Shown piece after piece: positions 14,701 through 30,844 of a stretch of 64,000 nucleotides of DNA. The stretch's first letter is position 1. The number at the start of each line of letters is the position of its first letter. The stretch covers positions 248,001 to 312,000 of the forward strand of contig OZ025705.1 in NCBI GenBank assembly GCA_964019335.1. The letters are read 5' to 3'. Both the position numbers and the translations under genes were made by a program. The stretch is from Diplonema japonicum (lineage: Eukaryota; Euglenozoa; Diplonemea; Diplonemida; Diplonemidae). The notes beneath the pieces were generated by a model, which was not told the origin of the DNA, did not search any database, and was given only the letters and a program-made list of their open reading frames with translations.

Positions 14701-16423
14701 ACTTGCACTTCATCTCCTTGTCAGGACACCAACTGTGAATGCATGCCTTCTCACTTACAATATCTTCACAACGTTCCACAGGTGCTGGGGTGTCCTCGGG
14801 ACAGAAGCACTTTCCATCACCAATAGAGTTGGTCTTCCACTGGCACTTCATGTCTTTGTCAGGGCATTTCATGTTGACACATTGCTTTTTGTCATGAATT
14901 TCTTCACATCTCTCAACAGGTGCAGGGGTGTCCTCAGGACAGAAACACTTCTTGTTGGCCCACTGACACTTCATCTCCTTGTCAGGACACCAACTGTGAA
15001 AGCATGCCTTCTCACTTACAATATCTTCACAGCGAGCCACAGGTGCAGGGGTCTCCTCAGGACAGAAACACTTTCCATTACCAAGCGAGTTCTCAGTCCA
15101 TTGGCACTTCAAGTCTTTATTGACAGGGTGTGGACATTTCATGTTGACACACTGTTCCTTATCTTGTACTTCTTCACATGGCACAACAGGTGCAGGGGTC
15201 TCCTCAGGACAGAAACACTTTCCATTACCAAGCGAGTTTTCAGTCCATTGGCACTTCAAGTCTTTATTGACAGGGTGTGGACATTTCATGTTGACACACT
15301 GTTCCTTGTCATTAACTTCTTCACATGGCACAACAGGTGCTGGGGTGTCCTCGGGACAGAAGCACTTTCCATCACCAATAGAGTTGGTCTTCCACTGGCA
15401 CTTCATGTCTTTGTCAGGGCACTTCATGTTGACACATTGCTTTTTGTCATGAATTTCTTCACATCTCTCAACAGGTGCAGGGGTGTCCTCAGGGCAGAAA
15501 CACTTCCTGTTGGCCCACTGACACTTCATCTCCTTGTCAGGACACCAACTGTGAAAGCATGCCTTCTCACTTACAATATCTTCACAACGTTCCACAGGTG
15601 CAGGGGTCTCCTCAGGACAGAAACACTTTCCATTACCAAGCGAGTTCTCAGTCCATTGGCACTTCAAGTCTTTATTGACAGGGTGTGGACATTTCATGTT
15701 GACACACTGTTCCTTGTCATTAACTTCTTCACATGGCACAACAGGTGCGGGGGTGTCCTCGGGGCAAAAACATTTTCCGTTACCAAGAGAGTTTGTCTTC
15801 CACTGGCACTTCATTTCCTTGCCAGGGCATTTCATGTTGACACACTGCTCCTTGTCCTGAACTTCTTCACACCTTTCAGCAGGTGCAGGGGTATCTTCAG
15901 GGCAGAAGCACTTCCTGTTGGCCCACTTGCATTTCATCTTCTTGTCGGGACACGAACTGTGAAAGCAAGTCTCCTCGTCCGTGATTTCTTCACACCTCTC
16001 AACAGGTGCAGGGGTCTTCTCGGGGCAGAAGCACTTCTCATCCTCCCACGAGCACTCCTTCTCAGAGTGAGGGCATCTGGAGGAGAGACACTTTTCCTTG
16101 ATGCTCACATCCTCGCAGCGATTGTACAGAGGGCAGTCGCAGAACTCAGTCCCATCGGGGAGGAAATACCATTCGCACAGGGCATCGGACCCACGGCACC
16201 GGTTCTCAACGCAGCGCTCCTTTTCCCTGTGCTGCTTGCACGAAGGGGTGTCGCAGTGGCACAGCTTTTCCTCCGCATCCCACGCACAGAGGGTCTGGAA
16301 TTCGTAGCACTTGTTCTGAAGGCACTCCTCCTTCGTCCCGTGAGGCCTGCACTCATCTCCTCCCGCCTCTACCGCAACTGTGAAGAGAGCAGCCGCAAGA
16401 GCTGCCATTCGGAGAGACATCAT
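11753..16423 (-). CDS. Secreted protein of about 32 Cys-rich repeats, copy 2
   Basis: The 1556-residue product is identical to copy 1, including the irregular order of short, long and standard repeats. That order is a fingerprint showing whole-gene duplication rather than independent repeat growth. Same signal peptide and same Cys-rich tail ending in SLFSR. Confidence 0.9.
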   Translation of the reverse strand: MMSLRMAALAAALFTVAVEAGGDECRPHGTKEECLQNKCYEFQTLCAWDAEEKLCHCDTPSCKQHREKERCVENRCRGSDALCEWYFLPDGTEFCDCPLYNRCEDVSIKEKCLSSRCPHSEKECSWEDEKCFCPEKTPAPVERCEEITDEETCFHSSCPDKKMKCKWANRKCFCPEDTPAPAERCEEVQDKEQCVNMKCPGKEMKCQWKTNSLGNGKCFCPEDTPAPVVPCEEVNDKEQCVNMKCPHPVNKDLKCQWTENSLGNGKCFCPEETPAPVERCEDIVSEKACFHSWCPDKEMKCQWANRKCFCPEDTPAPVERCEEIHDKKQCVNMKCPDKDMKCQWKTNSIGDGKCFCPEDTPAPVVPCEEVNDKEQCVNMKCPHPVNKDLKCQWTENSLGNGKCFCPEETPAPVVPCEEVQDKEQCVNMKCPHPVNKDLKCQWTENSLGNGKCFCPEETPAPVARCEDIVSEKACFHSWCPDKEMKCQWANKKCFCPEDTPAPVERCEEIHDKKQCVNMKCPDKDMKCQWKTNSIGDGKCFCPEDTPAPVERCEDIVSEKACIHSWCPDKEMKCKWANRKCFCPENTPAPVERCEEVQDKELCVNMKCPDKDMKCQWKTNSLGDGKCFCPEDTPAPVERCEEVQDKEQCVNMKCLDKDMKCQWKSNSLGNGKCFCPEDTPAPVEKCEEVQDKEQCVNMKCLDKDMKCQWKTNSLGDGKCFCPEDTPAPVEQCEEVHDKEQCVNMKCPDKDMKCQWTENSLGNGKCFCPEDTPAPVERCEEVHDKKQCVNMKCPDKDLKCQWTENSLGHGKCFCPEETPAPVERCEEVHDKEQCVNMKCPDKDMKCQWTENSLGNGKCFCPEDTPAPVERCEEVQDKEQCVNMKCPDKDMKCQWKTNSLGNGKCFCPEDTPAPVERCEEVQDKEQCVNMKCPDKDMKCQWKTNSLGNGKCFCPEDTPAPVERCEDIVSEKACFHSWCPDKEMKCKWANRKCFCPEDTPAPVERCEEVQDKEQCVNMKCLDKDMKCQWTENSLGNGKCFCPEDTPAPVERCEEVQDKEQCVNMKCPDKDMKCQWKTNSLGNGKCFCPEDTPAPVERCEEVQDKEQCVNMKCPDKDMKCQWTENSLGNGKCFCPEDTPAPVERCEEVHDKKQCVNMKCPDKDLKCQWTENSLGNGKCFCPEETPAPVERCEEVQDKEQCVNMKCPDKDMKCQWKTNSLGNGKCFCPEDTPAPVERCEEVQDKEQCVNMKCPDKDMKCQWTENSLGNGKCFCPENTPAPVERCEEVQDKKQCVNMKCPDKDMKCQWTENSLGHGKCFCPEDTPAPVDRCEEIKDEESCVHSECPDKKMQCKWENRKCFCPNDTPAPEVLCEDIKNHDLCKRQMCPDKDLNCKWKEGSDGNGECFCPEAEECKMFVDKKKCVNNYCMEGGRACRWKEDASGAGECSCPEEDKCCDPLKEPGMYGNPICFEGHRCCAVSGQWVCSIGDGKNFPCGGTIISSGFGKVCPCEGGECRDCKGRCIIGNLVKCPVSPCAISPCGKNEVCTPNYCNGCNACCTSLFSR

Positions 16424-17025
16424 GTGTACAAAGGGTGTGGGTGGTGGGGGGTGTTTTAGTAACCTGTTTTGAGAATTTTGTTAGAAATGGGAATGTGCGA
16501 AACGCGTGAAATGAAAAATGAAAAACACAAGAAGAAGAAGAAAAAAAAAAAATGAAATCCCATATCACACAAGCAAAAAGAAACAAGCTGGAAATATGTG
16601 GAGGAGGAGTGTGCTTACAATAAATGAAAACTAGACATTTCAGGTTTGGAGTTGTTAGCCAGTTTGTCACATGTGGCTTCTAAAACATAAAAAAAATAGA
16701 GGACGAGGAGGGGGGAGGGGGGTGAAAAAAAAGGGAAACGAAAAGAGTATGGGTGGGCAAGGGGACAAAAGGAGCGGTAAAAAAGCAGTAAAATTGAAAG
16801 AGGGGAGGGGGAGAAAAGATAAACAGTCAGTTTTAAGCAAAACCGCACAGGGCATACTCCTAACCCATGTGATTGTTTTCCTTTCTGTTGCTCCAGCTTT
16901 TTTCAAAAAGGAAGAAAGGGAGGGACCTTTCAGATACCGCTTGTTGCCTCAAAGTCACCTTTGAAGTGACTATATAGAAGGAAAATAAAAGAAGAAGAAA
17001 AGAAAAGAAAACACCCAGTAATAAT
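16424..17025. other. Intergenic spacer, Cys-rich gene 2 to tubulin 3
   Basis: Same 602-bp spacer as 9181-9782. No gene is seen. Confidence 0.6.
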
Positions 17026-20244
<3,219 letters not shown>

Positions 20245-21741
20245 TCATTGCTCGTGCACTGCAACTTGCATCCCGTTTGAATCATTCTGCCATGTGATCG
20301 AAAACAGCAAAGAGGGTTTGAAACCAGGCTTAGCCGTGAACTTGAAATTCGCGAAGATGGTAAGAAGAGCGATCTTCCCCTCAAGGATTGCCATATTCTT
20401 CCCAAGGCACAGACGGGGGCCTGCGTTGAATCCTGGAAACACATAGTCGTCATAAGCCTTCCCCTCCATCCAGCGAGCAGGGTTGAACTCCTCAGCGTCC
20501 TCACCAAACGCCTCTTTTCTCCTGTTTGACGCCAGGATAAGATAATGAACAAATTGTCCAGCCTTGACCTTCGCACCTGAAGGGAAGGTCACCTCCCGCA
20601 AAGCGACTTTCTCATCAATGGGAACAGGAGGGTTAAGCCTCAACGCCTCCAAGAAGACAGCCTCTGCAACAGGGGATTTTCCTTCAATGTCGTCAAAGGT
20701 AAGAGCTTCTTGAGTGTTCCCCCCAAAGCATGTCTTTGCTTCCTCGGCAAGCTTGTCCTGCCATTCAGGATGCTGCACCAGGTATTCAAAGCAAGATGTA
20801 AGCGATGATCCTGTCGTGTCCCGTCCTGCAATGAGCACGTTGATGATCATGTCGCGAAGGAACTTTCTGTCGTACTTCTTGCCCTCTTCCTTGGCGGCCT
20901 CGAGGAAGAGCCCTGTCATGGTCTGGTCATCTTGCAGGGCATCGTCTCTGATGTTCCCCTCCTCGTCGTAGTACCCGTCCACAACTTCGTTTACATATTG
21001 GTCCACCTTGGCCATGTAGGTCTTGATGGTGCGTTCCTCTTCGGAGCCAAAGGCACGGGAGATCTTCCACCATGGGATGACGAATCTGTTTGCAACACGT
21101 GACTGGATGATGTCGAAGGCGGTCTGGAAATCCACGTCTTTGGTTACATCCTTCAGCGAGCTCACTTCCCTGTTGAAGGCGATCATGTTGATGCAGTCGA
21201 AAGTGTAGCAGTAGAGCAACGGTTGGATGTTGTAATATCCATCGGACGACGCTGCTTTTCGTAGGATCTGAACCATGTCCTGTGCGTGGTTCCCGAAGGT
21301 GGTGGACATCCTGTCGCGTAGCTGTCTTCTGTTGAACATGTGTGACATTGTGATGCGTTGTTCCTTCCATTTGTCGCCGTTAGTGTTGAAGATGCCGTTG
21401 CCCATTGTCTCTTCGAAGATCTCGATGAATTCTGCAGCTTTGTCGAATGCGCCGAACTCGTCTCTCAACAGGAATTTAATGTCGTCGGGGTGGTTGATCA
21501 CAAGCGATGTCTTCCCTCCTACCTGGCTCCAGCTAAACACCTTGTTGCCGTGTGCCTTGGTGGCCTTGAGGAGGAATGTCGCCATTGATCCCTTTTCTTT
21601 GAAAACCTCGTTCATCACATCCAATGTTCCCCCCCACCAGAACTTGCTTCCCTTCATGTTCTCGACGCCATCCATCGTCCTCGCTCTCAACAGGTACAGC
21701 ACCACCACCAGTGCTATCGCGCAGTATAGAATTTGAATCAT
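20245..21741 (-). CDS. Cytochrome P450, CYP4/CYP86-like, copy 2
   Basis: Encodes 498 residues, paralogous to 728-2227 with long stretches of identical sequence, mainly in the C-terminal half. It has an N-terminal membrane anchor (residues 3-20), an I-helix AGRDTTGS, a K-helix ExxR and a haem loop FNAGPRLCLGK with Cys near residue 445. Divergence is concentrated in the N-terminal half and in the segment between the K-helix and the haem loop, regions that include substrate-contact sites in this superfamily, so substrate preference may differ (inference). A 30-nt A run follows the stop codon. The leader upstream of the ATG is A-rich, and tubulin copies lie on both sides. Confidence 0.93.
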   Translation of the reverse strand: MIQILYCAIALVVVLYLLRARTMDGVENMKGSKFWWGGTLDVMNEVFKEKGSMATFLLKATKAHGNKVFSWSQVGGKTSLVINHPDDIKFLLRDEFGAFDKAAEFIEIFEETMGNGIFNTNGDKWKEQRITMSHMFNRRQLRDRMSTTFGNHAQDMVQILRKAASSDGYYNIQPLLYCYTFDCINMIAFNREVSSLKDVTKDVDFQTAFDIIQSRVANRFVIPWWKISRAFGSEEERTIKTYMAKVDQYVNEVVDGYYDEEGNIRDDALQDDQTMTGLFLEAAKEEGKKYDRKFLRDMIINVLIAGRDTTGSSLTSCFEYLVQHPEWQDKLAEEAKTCFGGNTQEALTFDDIEGKSPVAEAVFLEALRLNPPVPIDEKVALREVTFPSGAKVKAGQFVHYLILASNRRKEAFGEDAEEFNPARWMEGKAYDDYVFPGFNAGPRLCLGKNMAILEGKIALLTIFANFKFTAKPGFKPSLLFSITWQNDSNGMQVAVHEQ

Positions 21742-22070
21742 GTTGGTTCCCTTTTGTTGTTTTTTTTTTTTTTTTTTTTTCTTTTTTTTTTCTCTTTCTG
21801 TTGTTTGCTTAGAAAGAATCTTTTTTTTTTAAATGAAATCATCAATGGCAAGGGAAGAGGGGTTTACAACGTGGGGAAATCAGTTCTTTTGATCAAACTA
21901 AAGCGTAGGAGGAAACCCGCTAGTAGTCTCAGGTTTACCAAAACATCTAGCATTTGTTCATCTTCATCCTCCTAGTAAATGGGGCAGGGGTGAGGAGATG
22001 GGTGGGTCACAATCGCAACAGAAGGCACACTCCTACCGACCGTCGCTACATCCGACATCTTCTACAAAAT
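21742..22070. other. Intergenic spacer, tubulin 4 to P450 copy 2
   Basis: No gene is seen. The part next to the P450 start is almost all A on the minus strand. The 3' flank of tubulin copy 4 here is unlike that of the other copies. Confidence 0.5.
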
Positions 22071-24416
<2,346 letters not shown>

Positions 24417-25998
24417 GCATCGTTTCAAAAAAACCCCCCCCAAAAAAAATGAGGCCAATTGACACTTTCAATATTTCTCTGAGTACTTTTTCCCAAAGAA
24501 AAAAAATTCTACAACTTTCCCGGCCCAGGTTAGGAAAGAAAACACCCCAGAAAATGGGAAAGTGAGTGTTACTAGTAGCCACAAAATTCAGTCCTAGGGG
24601 CAAAAATGGGTTTTTTCACTTTGCACAAATTCAGTAAAAGAGGGGGTGACAAAAATGGATGCTTTTAAACTTGCTGTTGAGAAGCTAGGGGTAAAAAAAA
24701 ATGGTATTCGGACCGAGAAAGGGTAAATGGGAACACCACGGCGATCAGGACACTCGCCACAGAGGTTTTTGAGAAGCTCAGTGGCAACGACTGTGCTGCA
24801 CTAGTTTGTGAAGTGGTGTGTAAAAGGGAACTTCTAGCGGCACTTCTGCTATCATTTTCTGGTTGGTTTAGTAGCCAACAAGACACCACACAATTGGTCA
24901 GAGGCATGAGGCTTGACCACATCACACATGATGAAATAAGGGCAGCTGGCCTTACTGTTGGAAAAGTCTTGTTCCACAGTAGCATGGGCACAGAAAAAAA
25001 TAAAGAAAAAAATGGAGTGGATACTCCGGACTGACGGTGGGCGTCACTTTCGTGCAAAGGAATTTTGCTACTTTGTTCTTTTTGGTCTTCGTTATGTATA
25101 TCCCGATCGGACGTTTTCCCTGTGGTTTCTGGGGGAGAAACACGACAAAAACAACAGGGACAGCCACTTTGGTGTGCTCTCTCGTGTTTGGTTTTGGGTG
25201 CCTCGTTCCACAACAATTAAAACTGTGGAACAAATAGCTAACATCACCAATACGATACGGTGCGCCGTGCATGTAGTTACTGATGTCTTTGGCCCGTACA
25301 AAAAGAAGATTCTTGAGTTTCCGGATTTTACAGGTGCATATGAGCTCAGGAGCACACCGGAGGGTGTATTTGCTACGTGCGCGTCCACGAGCTAGAAGGA
25401 ACTAAAGTACATCATCAAAGAACTCGCTGCAGACAGAGCAGAGAAAAGGCCCCCAGTCTATGAATCTTGTGATGAGTATGAGGACGTTCCTGATAGCCTT
25501 CCCGGACTTGAAAAACGAGAAAGAATAGTAACCAAATTGCGAAAATACTCGACACCCCATGACAAGCCCAAAGCACCAAGTACACCTACGAATGAGCCTC
25601 TTAAAACCCCCCAAAATGCGGTAGAAGGCCTAATAGTATGAAAAAGAAACGAGGTCGCCCACTCAGCAGCAGCACATCTCAGCCGCAGAAGACTAGGAAA
25701 TGAAGGTTTCCACTTCCAACATCATTTCAGCCACCTTCTAGCAGTGAGTTCCGCTATTTCTTGCTATTGAAAGCATACTCTCTGACTTTACCAAAACCAC
25801 TAAAACCCGATTTTTAACCTAAGACCGAATTTTTCATAGGTCAAAATAGCACCCTTGAGCGATTTCTGACCCGGGTTCTTTCCTAATATGGGCCGGGAAA
25901 TATGGAGAATTTTTTTTAAGGGGGCGGCATGCCCAAAGATGCAACGAAAGTGTCAATTGGCCTCATTTTTTTGGGGGGGGGTTTTTGAAATCGACCCA
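24417..25998 (+). mobile_element. Degenerate DNA transposon with long terminal inverted repeats
   Basis: The two ends are inverted copies. The left end at about 24420-24468 (TTTCAAAAA, a C run, an A run, then GAGGCCAATTGACACTTTC) matches the reverse complement of 25944-25990. Weaker matching continues inward for roughly 190 bp, including shared CCCGGCCCA and TTAGGAAAGAA words. A 16-bp direct repeat, AATAAATAAATAAATG, flanks it at 24401-24416 and 25999-26014; it may be a target duplication or a pre-existing AAAT microsatellite. The inside carries a broken plus-strand coding region. It lies in the spacer between tubulin 4 and Cys-rich gene 3. Confidence 0.8.
24657..25641 (+). pseudogene. Broken transposase-like coding region
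   Basis: This is the only substantial plus-strand coding signal in the window. Open segments are 24657-24725, 24813-25034 and about 25015-25395, then the same frame continues after one TAG to 25641. At least one frameshift (about 25010-25035) and one nonsense codon disrupt it. The central part reads TDGGRHFRAKEF, then GEKHDKNNRDSHFG, an acidic and glycine context followed by an EKHxKNxRDxHF block of the kind seen in DDE transposases. The later part is Lys/Pro/Thr-rich, like a transposase tail. Family assignment is uncertain. Its place between inverted repeats supports a transposon origin. Confidence 0.55.
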
Positions 25999-26173
25999 AA
26001 TAAATAAATAAATGAGAGGTAAGTTCAACAGGGTAAATAGATTATATCTAGAAACAGAGGTTGAAAGAAAACTACGGTAGATTAGCCGCCTTCGCAGTGC
26101 GGTCTACAAACGTGGGTAACTTAAGGAACCAAAACATTTCCTTCTAACAATAAAGCAGCCTTGCTCCTGGTTC
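25999..26173. other. Spacer remnant between transposon and Cys-rich gene 3
   Basis: Short diverged remainder of the spacer. Identity with units A and B resumes at about TTCTCAACGTGAAAACAG, at the stop of the Cys-rich gene. Confidence 0.45.
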
Positions 26174-29100
26174 TCAACGTGAAAACAGCGAAGTGCAGCA
26201 AGCATTGCATCCGTTGCAGTAGTTAGGAGTGCAGACTTCATTTTTCCCACAAGGGCTGATGGCGCATGGGCTGACGGGGCACTTCACAAGGTTTCCGATG
26301 ATGCACCTCCCCTTGCAGTCCCTGCACTCCCCACCCTCGCAGGGGCACACCTTCCCGAACCCGCTGCTTATGATGGTACCACCACAAGGGAAGTTCTTCC
26401 CATCACCGATGCTGCAGACCCACTGCCCAGAGACCGCACAGCACCTGTGTCCTTCAAAACAGATCGGGTTCCCGTACATCCCAGGCTCCTTCAGAGGATC
26501 GCAGCACTTGTCTTCCTCAGGGCACGAACACTCGCCTGCGCCGCTGGCGTCCTCCTTCCACCTGCACGCCCGTCCACCCTCCATGCAGTAGTTGTTCACA
26601 CACTTCTTCTTGTCAACAAACATCTTGCACTCCTCAGCCTCTGGGCAGAAACACTCACCATTACCGTCCGATCCCTCTTTCCATTTGCAGTTCAGATCCT
26701 TATCGGGGCACATCTGTCTCTTGCAGAGGTCATGGTTTTTTATGTCCTCGCAAAGAACCTCAGGTGCTGGGGTGTCGTTGGGGCAGAAGCACTTCCTGTT
26801 CTCCCACTTGCACTGCATCTTCTTGTCAGGGCACTCGCTGTGGACGCAACTCTCCTCGTCCTTTATCTCCTCACAACGGTCCACTGGGGCAGGGGTGTCC
26901 TCGGGGCAGAAACACTTCCCATGTCCAAGCGAGTTCTCGGTCCACTGGCACTTCATGTCCTTGTCGGGGCATTTCATGTTGACACACTGCTTTTTGTCCT
27001 GAACTTCTTCACATCGCTCAACAGGTGCTGGGGTATTCTCAGGACAGAAACACTTTCCATTTCCAAGCGAGTTCTCAGTCCATTGGCATTTCATGTCCTT
27101 GTCAGGGCATTTCATGTTGACACATTGTTCCTTGTCTTGAACTTCTTCACATCGCTCAACAGGTGCGGGTGTATCCTCAGGGCAGAAGCACTTACCGTTA
27201 CCTAGTGAGTTGGTCTTCCACTGGCACTTCATGTCTTTGTCAGGACACTTCATGTTGACACACTGTTCCTTGTCTTGAACTTCTTCACATCGCTCAACAG
27301 GTGCAGGGGTCTCCTCAGGGCAGAAGCACTTTCCATTTCCAAGCGAGTTTTCGGTCCATTGGCACTTCAAGTCTTTGTCAGGGCACTTCATGTTGACACA
27401 CTGCTTTTTATCGTGAACTTCTTCACATCTCTCCACAGGTGCGGGGGTATCCTCAGGACAGAAACACTTTCCATTTCCAAGCGAGTTCTCAGTCCATTGG
27501 CATTTCATATCCTTGTCAGGGCATTTCATGTTGACGCACTGTTCCTTGTCTTGAACTTCTTCACAACGTTCAACAGGTGCGGGTGTGTCCTCAGGACAGA
27601 AGCACTTACCGTTACCTAGTGAGTTTGTCTTCCACTGGCATTTCATGTCTTTGTCAGGGCACTTCATGTTGACACACTGTTCCTTGTCTTGAACTTCTTC
27701 ACATCGCTCAACAGGTGCTGGGGTATCCTCAGGGCAGAAGCACTTTCCATTACCAAGCGAGTTCTCAGTCCACTGGCATTTCATGTCCTTGTCAAGGCAT
27801 TTCATGTTGACACACTGTTCCTTGTCTTGAACTTCTTCACATCTCTCAACAGGAGCCGGGGTGTCCTCAGGGCAGAAGCACTTCCTGTTGGCCCACTTGC
27901 ACTTCATCTCCTTGTCAGGACACCAACTGTGAAAGCATGCCTTCTCGCTTACAATATCTTCACAACGTTCAACAGGTGCGGGGGTGTCCTCGGGACAGAA
28001 GCACTTACCGTTACCTAGTGAGTTGGTCTTCCACTGGCACTTCATATCCTTATCAGGGCATTTCATGTTGACACATTGTTCCTTGTCTTGAACTTCTTCA
28101 CATCGCTCAACAGGTGCGGGTGTATCCTCAGGGCAGAAGCACTTACCGTTACCTAGTGAGTTTGTCTTCCACTGGCATTTCATGTCTTTGTCAGGGCACT
28201 TCATGTTGACACACTGTTCCTTGTCTTGAACTTCTTCACATCTCTCAACAGGTGCTGGGGTATCCTCAGGGCAGAAGCACTTTCCATTACCAAGCGAGTT
28301 CTCAGTCCACTGGCATTTCATGTCCTTGTCAGGGCATTTCATGTTGACACATTGTTCCTTGTCATGAACTTCTTCACATCTCTCAACAGGTGCGGGGGTC
28401 TCCTCGGGGCAAAAGCACTTTCCATGTCCAAGCGAGTTTTCAGTCCACTGGCACTTCAAGTCTTTGTCTGGGCATTTCATGTTGACACACTGCTTTTTAT
28501 CATGAACTTCTTCACATCTCTCAACAGGTGCGGGGGTGTCCTCAGGGCAGAAGCACTTTCCATTTCCAAGCGAGTTTTCAGTCCACTGGCACTTCATATC
28601 CTTGTCAGGGCATTTCATGTTGACACACTGTTCCTTGTCATGAACTTCTTCACATTGCTCAACAGGTGCGGGGGTGTCCTCGGGGCAAAAGCACTTACCG
28701 TCGCCAAGAGAGTTTGTCTTCCACTGACATTTCATGTCCTTGTCAAGGCATTTCATGTTGACACACTGTTCCTTGTCTTGTACTTCTTCACATTTCTCCA
28801 CAGGTGCGGGGGTATCCTCAGGGCAGAAACACTTACCGTTACCGAGTGAGTTTGACTTCCACTGGCACTTCATGTCTTTGTCAAGGCATTTCATGTTGAC
28901 ACATTGTTCCTTGTCCTGAACTTCTTCACATCGCTCAACAGGTGCTGGGGTATCCTCGGGACAGAAGCACTTTCCGTCGCCAAGAGAGTTTGTCTTCCAC
29001 TGGCATTTCATATCCTTGTCAGGGCACTTCATGTTAACGCACAGTTCCTTGTCCTGAACTTCTTCACATCTCTCAACAGGTGCGGGGGTGTTCTCGGGGC

Positions 29101-30844
29101 AAAAGCACTTCCTGTTTGCCCACTTGCACTTCATCTCCTTGTCAGGACACCAACTGTGAATGCATGCCTTCTCACTTACAATATCTTCACAACGTTCCAC
29201 AGGTGCTGGGGTGTCCTCGGGACAGAAGCACTTTCCATCACCAATAGAGTTGGTCTTCCACTGGCACTTCATGTCTTTGTCAGGGCATTTCATGTTGACA
29301 CATTGCTTTTTGTCATGAATTTCTTCACATCTCTCAACAGGTGCAGGGGTGTCCTCAGGACAGAAACACTTCTTGTTGGCCCACTGACACTTCATCTCCT
29401 TGTCAGGACACCAACTGTGAAAGCATGCCTTCTCACTTACAATATCTTCACAGCGAGCCACAGGTGCAGGGGTCTCCTCAGGACAGAAACACTTTCCATT
29501 ACCAAGCGAGTTCTCAGTCCATTGGCACTTCAAGTCTTTATTGACAGGGTGTGGACATTTCATGTTGACACACTGTTCCTTATCTTGTACTTCTTCACAT
29601 GGCACAACAGGTGCAGGGGTCTCCTCAGGACAGAAACACTTTCCATTACCAAGCGAGTTTTCAGTCCATTGGCACTTCAAGTCTTTATTGACAGGGTGTG
29701 GACATTTCATGTTGACACACTGTTCCTTGTCATTAACTTCTTCACATGGCACAACAGGTGCTGGGGTGTCCTCGGGACAGAAGCACTTTCCATCACCAAT
29801 AGAGTTGGTCTTCCACTGGCACTTCATGTCTTTGTCAGGGCACTTCATGTTGACACATTGCTTTTTGTCATGAATTTCTTCACATCTCTCAACAGGTGCA
29901 GGGGTGTCCTCAGGGCAGAAACACTTCCTGTTGGCCCACTGACACTTCATCTCCTTGTCAGGACACCAACTGTGAAAGCATGCCTTCTCACTTACAATAT
30001 CTTCACAACGTTCCACAGGTGCAGGGGTCTCCTCAGGACAGAAACACTTTCCATTACCAAGCGAGTTCTCAGTCCATTGGCACTTCAAGTCTTTATTGAC
30101 AGGGTGTGGACATTTCATGTTGACACACTGTTCCTTGTCATTAACTTCTTCACATGGCACAACAGGTGCGGGGGTGTCCTCGGGGCAAAAACATTTTCCG
30201 TTACCAAGAGAGTTTGTCTTCCACTGGCACTTCATTTCCTTGCCAGGGCATTTCATGTTGACACACTGCTCCTTGTCCTGAACTTCTTCACACCTTTCAG
30301 CAGGTGCAGGGGTATCTTCAGGGCAGAAGCACTTCCTGTTGGCCCACTTGCATTTCATCTTCTTGTCGGGACACGAACTGTGAAAGCAAGTCTCCTCGTC
30401 CGTGATTTCTTCACACCTCTCAACAGGTGCAGGGGTCTTCTCGGGGCAGAAGCACTTCTCATCCTCCCACGAGCACTCCTTCTCAGAGTGAGGGCATCTG
30501 GAGGAGAGACACTTTTCCTTGATGCTCACATCCTCGCAGCGATTGTACAGAGGGCAGTCGCAGAACTCAGTCCCATCGGGGAGGAAATACCATTCGCACA
30601 GGGCATCGGACCCACGGCACCGGTTCTCAACGCAGCGCTCCTTTTCCCTGTGCTGCTTGCACGAAGGGGTGTCGCAGTGGCACAGCTTTTCCTCCGCATC
30701 CCACGCACAGAGGGTCTGGAATTCGTAGCACTTGTTCTGAAGGCACTCCTCCTTCGTCCCGTGAGGCCTGCACTCATCTCCTCCCGCCTCTACCGCAACT
30801 GTGAAGAGAGCAGCCGCAAGAGCTGCCATTCGGAGAGACATCAT
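26174..30844 (-). CDS. Secreted protein of about 32 Cys-rich repeats, copy 3
   Basis: The 1556-residue product is identical to copies 1 and 2 although the 3' flank is diverged and carries a transposon. The 5' side, including the 602-bp spacer to tubulin 5, matches the other units. The sharp change from diverged spacer to identical coding sequence at the stop codon suggests gene conversion across the gene. Confidence 0.9.
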   Translation of the reverse strand: MMSLRMAALAAALFTVAVEAGGDECRPHGTKEECLQNKCYEFQTLCAWDAEEKLCHCDTPSCKQHREKERCVENRCRGSDALCEWYFLPDGTEFCDCPLYNRCEDVSIKEKCLSSRCPHSEKECSWEDEKCFCPEKTPAPVERCEEITDEETCFHSSCPDKKMKCKWANRKCFCPEDTPAPAERCEEVQDKEQCVNMKCPGKEMKCQWKTNSLGNGKCFCPEDTPAPVVPCEEVNDKEQCVNMKCPHPVNKDLKCQWTENSLGNGKCFCPEETPAPVERCEDIVSEKACFHSWCPDKEMKCQWANRKCFCPEDTPAPVERCEEIHDKKQCVNMKCPDKDMKCQWKTNSIGDGKCFCPEDTPAPVVPCEEVNDKEQCVNMKCPHPVNKDLKCQWTENSLGNGKCFCPEETPAPVVPCEEVQDKEQCVNMKCPHPVNKDLKCQWTENSLGNGKCFCPEETPAPVARCEDIVSEKACFHSWCPDKEMKCQWANKKCFCPEDTPAPVERCEEIHDKKQCVNMKCPDKDMKCQWKTNSIGDGKCFCPEDTPAPVERCEDIVSEKACIHSWCPDKEMKCKWANRKCFCPENTPAPVERCEEVQDKELCVNMKCPDKDMKCQWKTNSLGDGKCFCPEDTPAPVERCEEVQDKEQCVNMKCLDKDMKCQWKSNSLGNGKCFCPEDTPAPVEKCEEVQDKEQCVNMKCLDKDMKCQWKTNSLGDGKCFCPEDTPAPVEQCEEVHDKEQCVNMKCPDKDMKCQWTENSLGNGKCFCPEDTPAPVERCEEVHDKKQCVNMKCPDKDLKCQWTENSLGHGKCFCPEETPAPVERCEEVHDKEQCVNMKCPDKDMKCQWTENSLGNGKCFCPEDTPAPVERCEEVQDKEQCVNMKCPDKDMKCQWKTNSLGNGKCFCPEDTPAPVERCEEVQDKEQCVNMKCPDKDMKCQWKTNSLGNGKCFCPEDTPAPVERCEDIVSEKACFHSWCPDKEMKCKWANRKCFCPEDTPAPVERCEEVQDKEQCVNMKCLDKDMKCQWTENSLGNGKCFCPEDTPAPVERCEEVQDKEQCVNMKCPDKDMKCQWKTNSLGNGKCFCPEDTPAPVERCEEVQDKEQCVNMKCPDKDMKCQWTENSLGNGKCFCPEDTPAPVERCEEVHDKKQCVNMKCPDKDLKCQWTENSLGNGKCFCPEETPAPVERCEEVQDKEQCVNMKCPDKDMKCQWKTNSLGNGKCFCPEDTPAPVERCEEVQDKEQCVNMKCPDKDMKCQWTENSLGNGKCFCPENTPAPVERCEEVQDKKQCVNMKCPDKDMKCQWTENSLGHGKCFCPEDTPAPVDRCEEIKDEESCVHSECPDKKMQCKWENRKCFCPNDTPAPEVLCEDIKNHDLCKRQMCPDKDLNCKWKEGSDGNGECFCPEAEECKMFVDKKKCVNNYCMEGGRACRWKEDASGAGECSCPEEDKCCDPLKEPGMYGNPICFEGHRCCAVSGQWVCSIGDGKNFPCGGTIISSGFGKVCPCEGGECRDCKGRCIIGNLVKCPVSPCAISPCGKNEVCTPNYCNGCNACCTSLFSR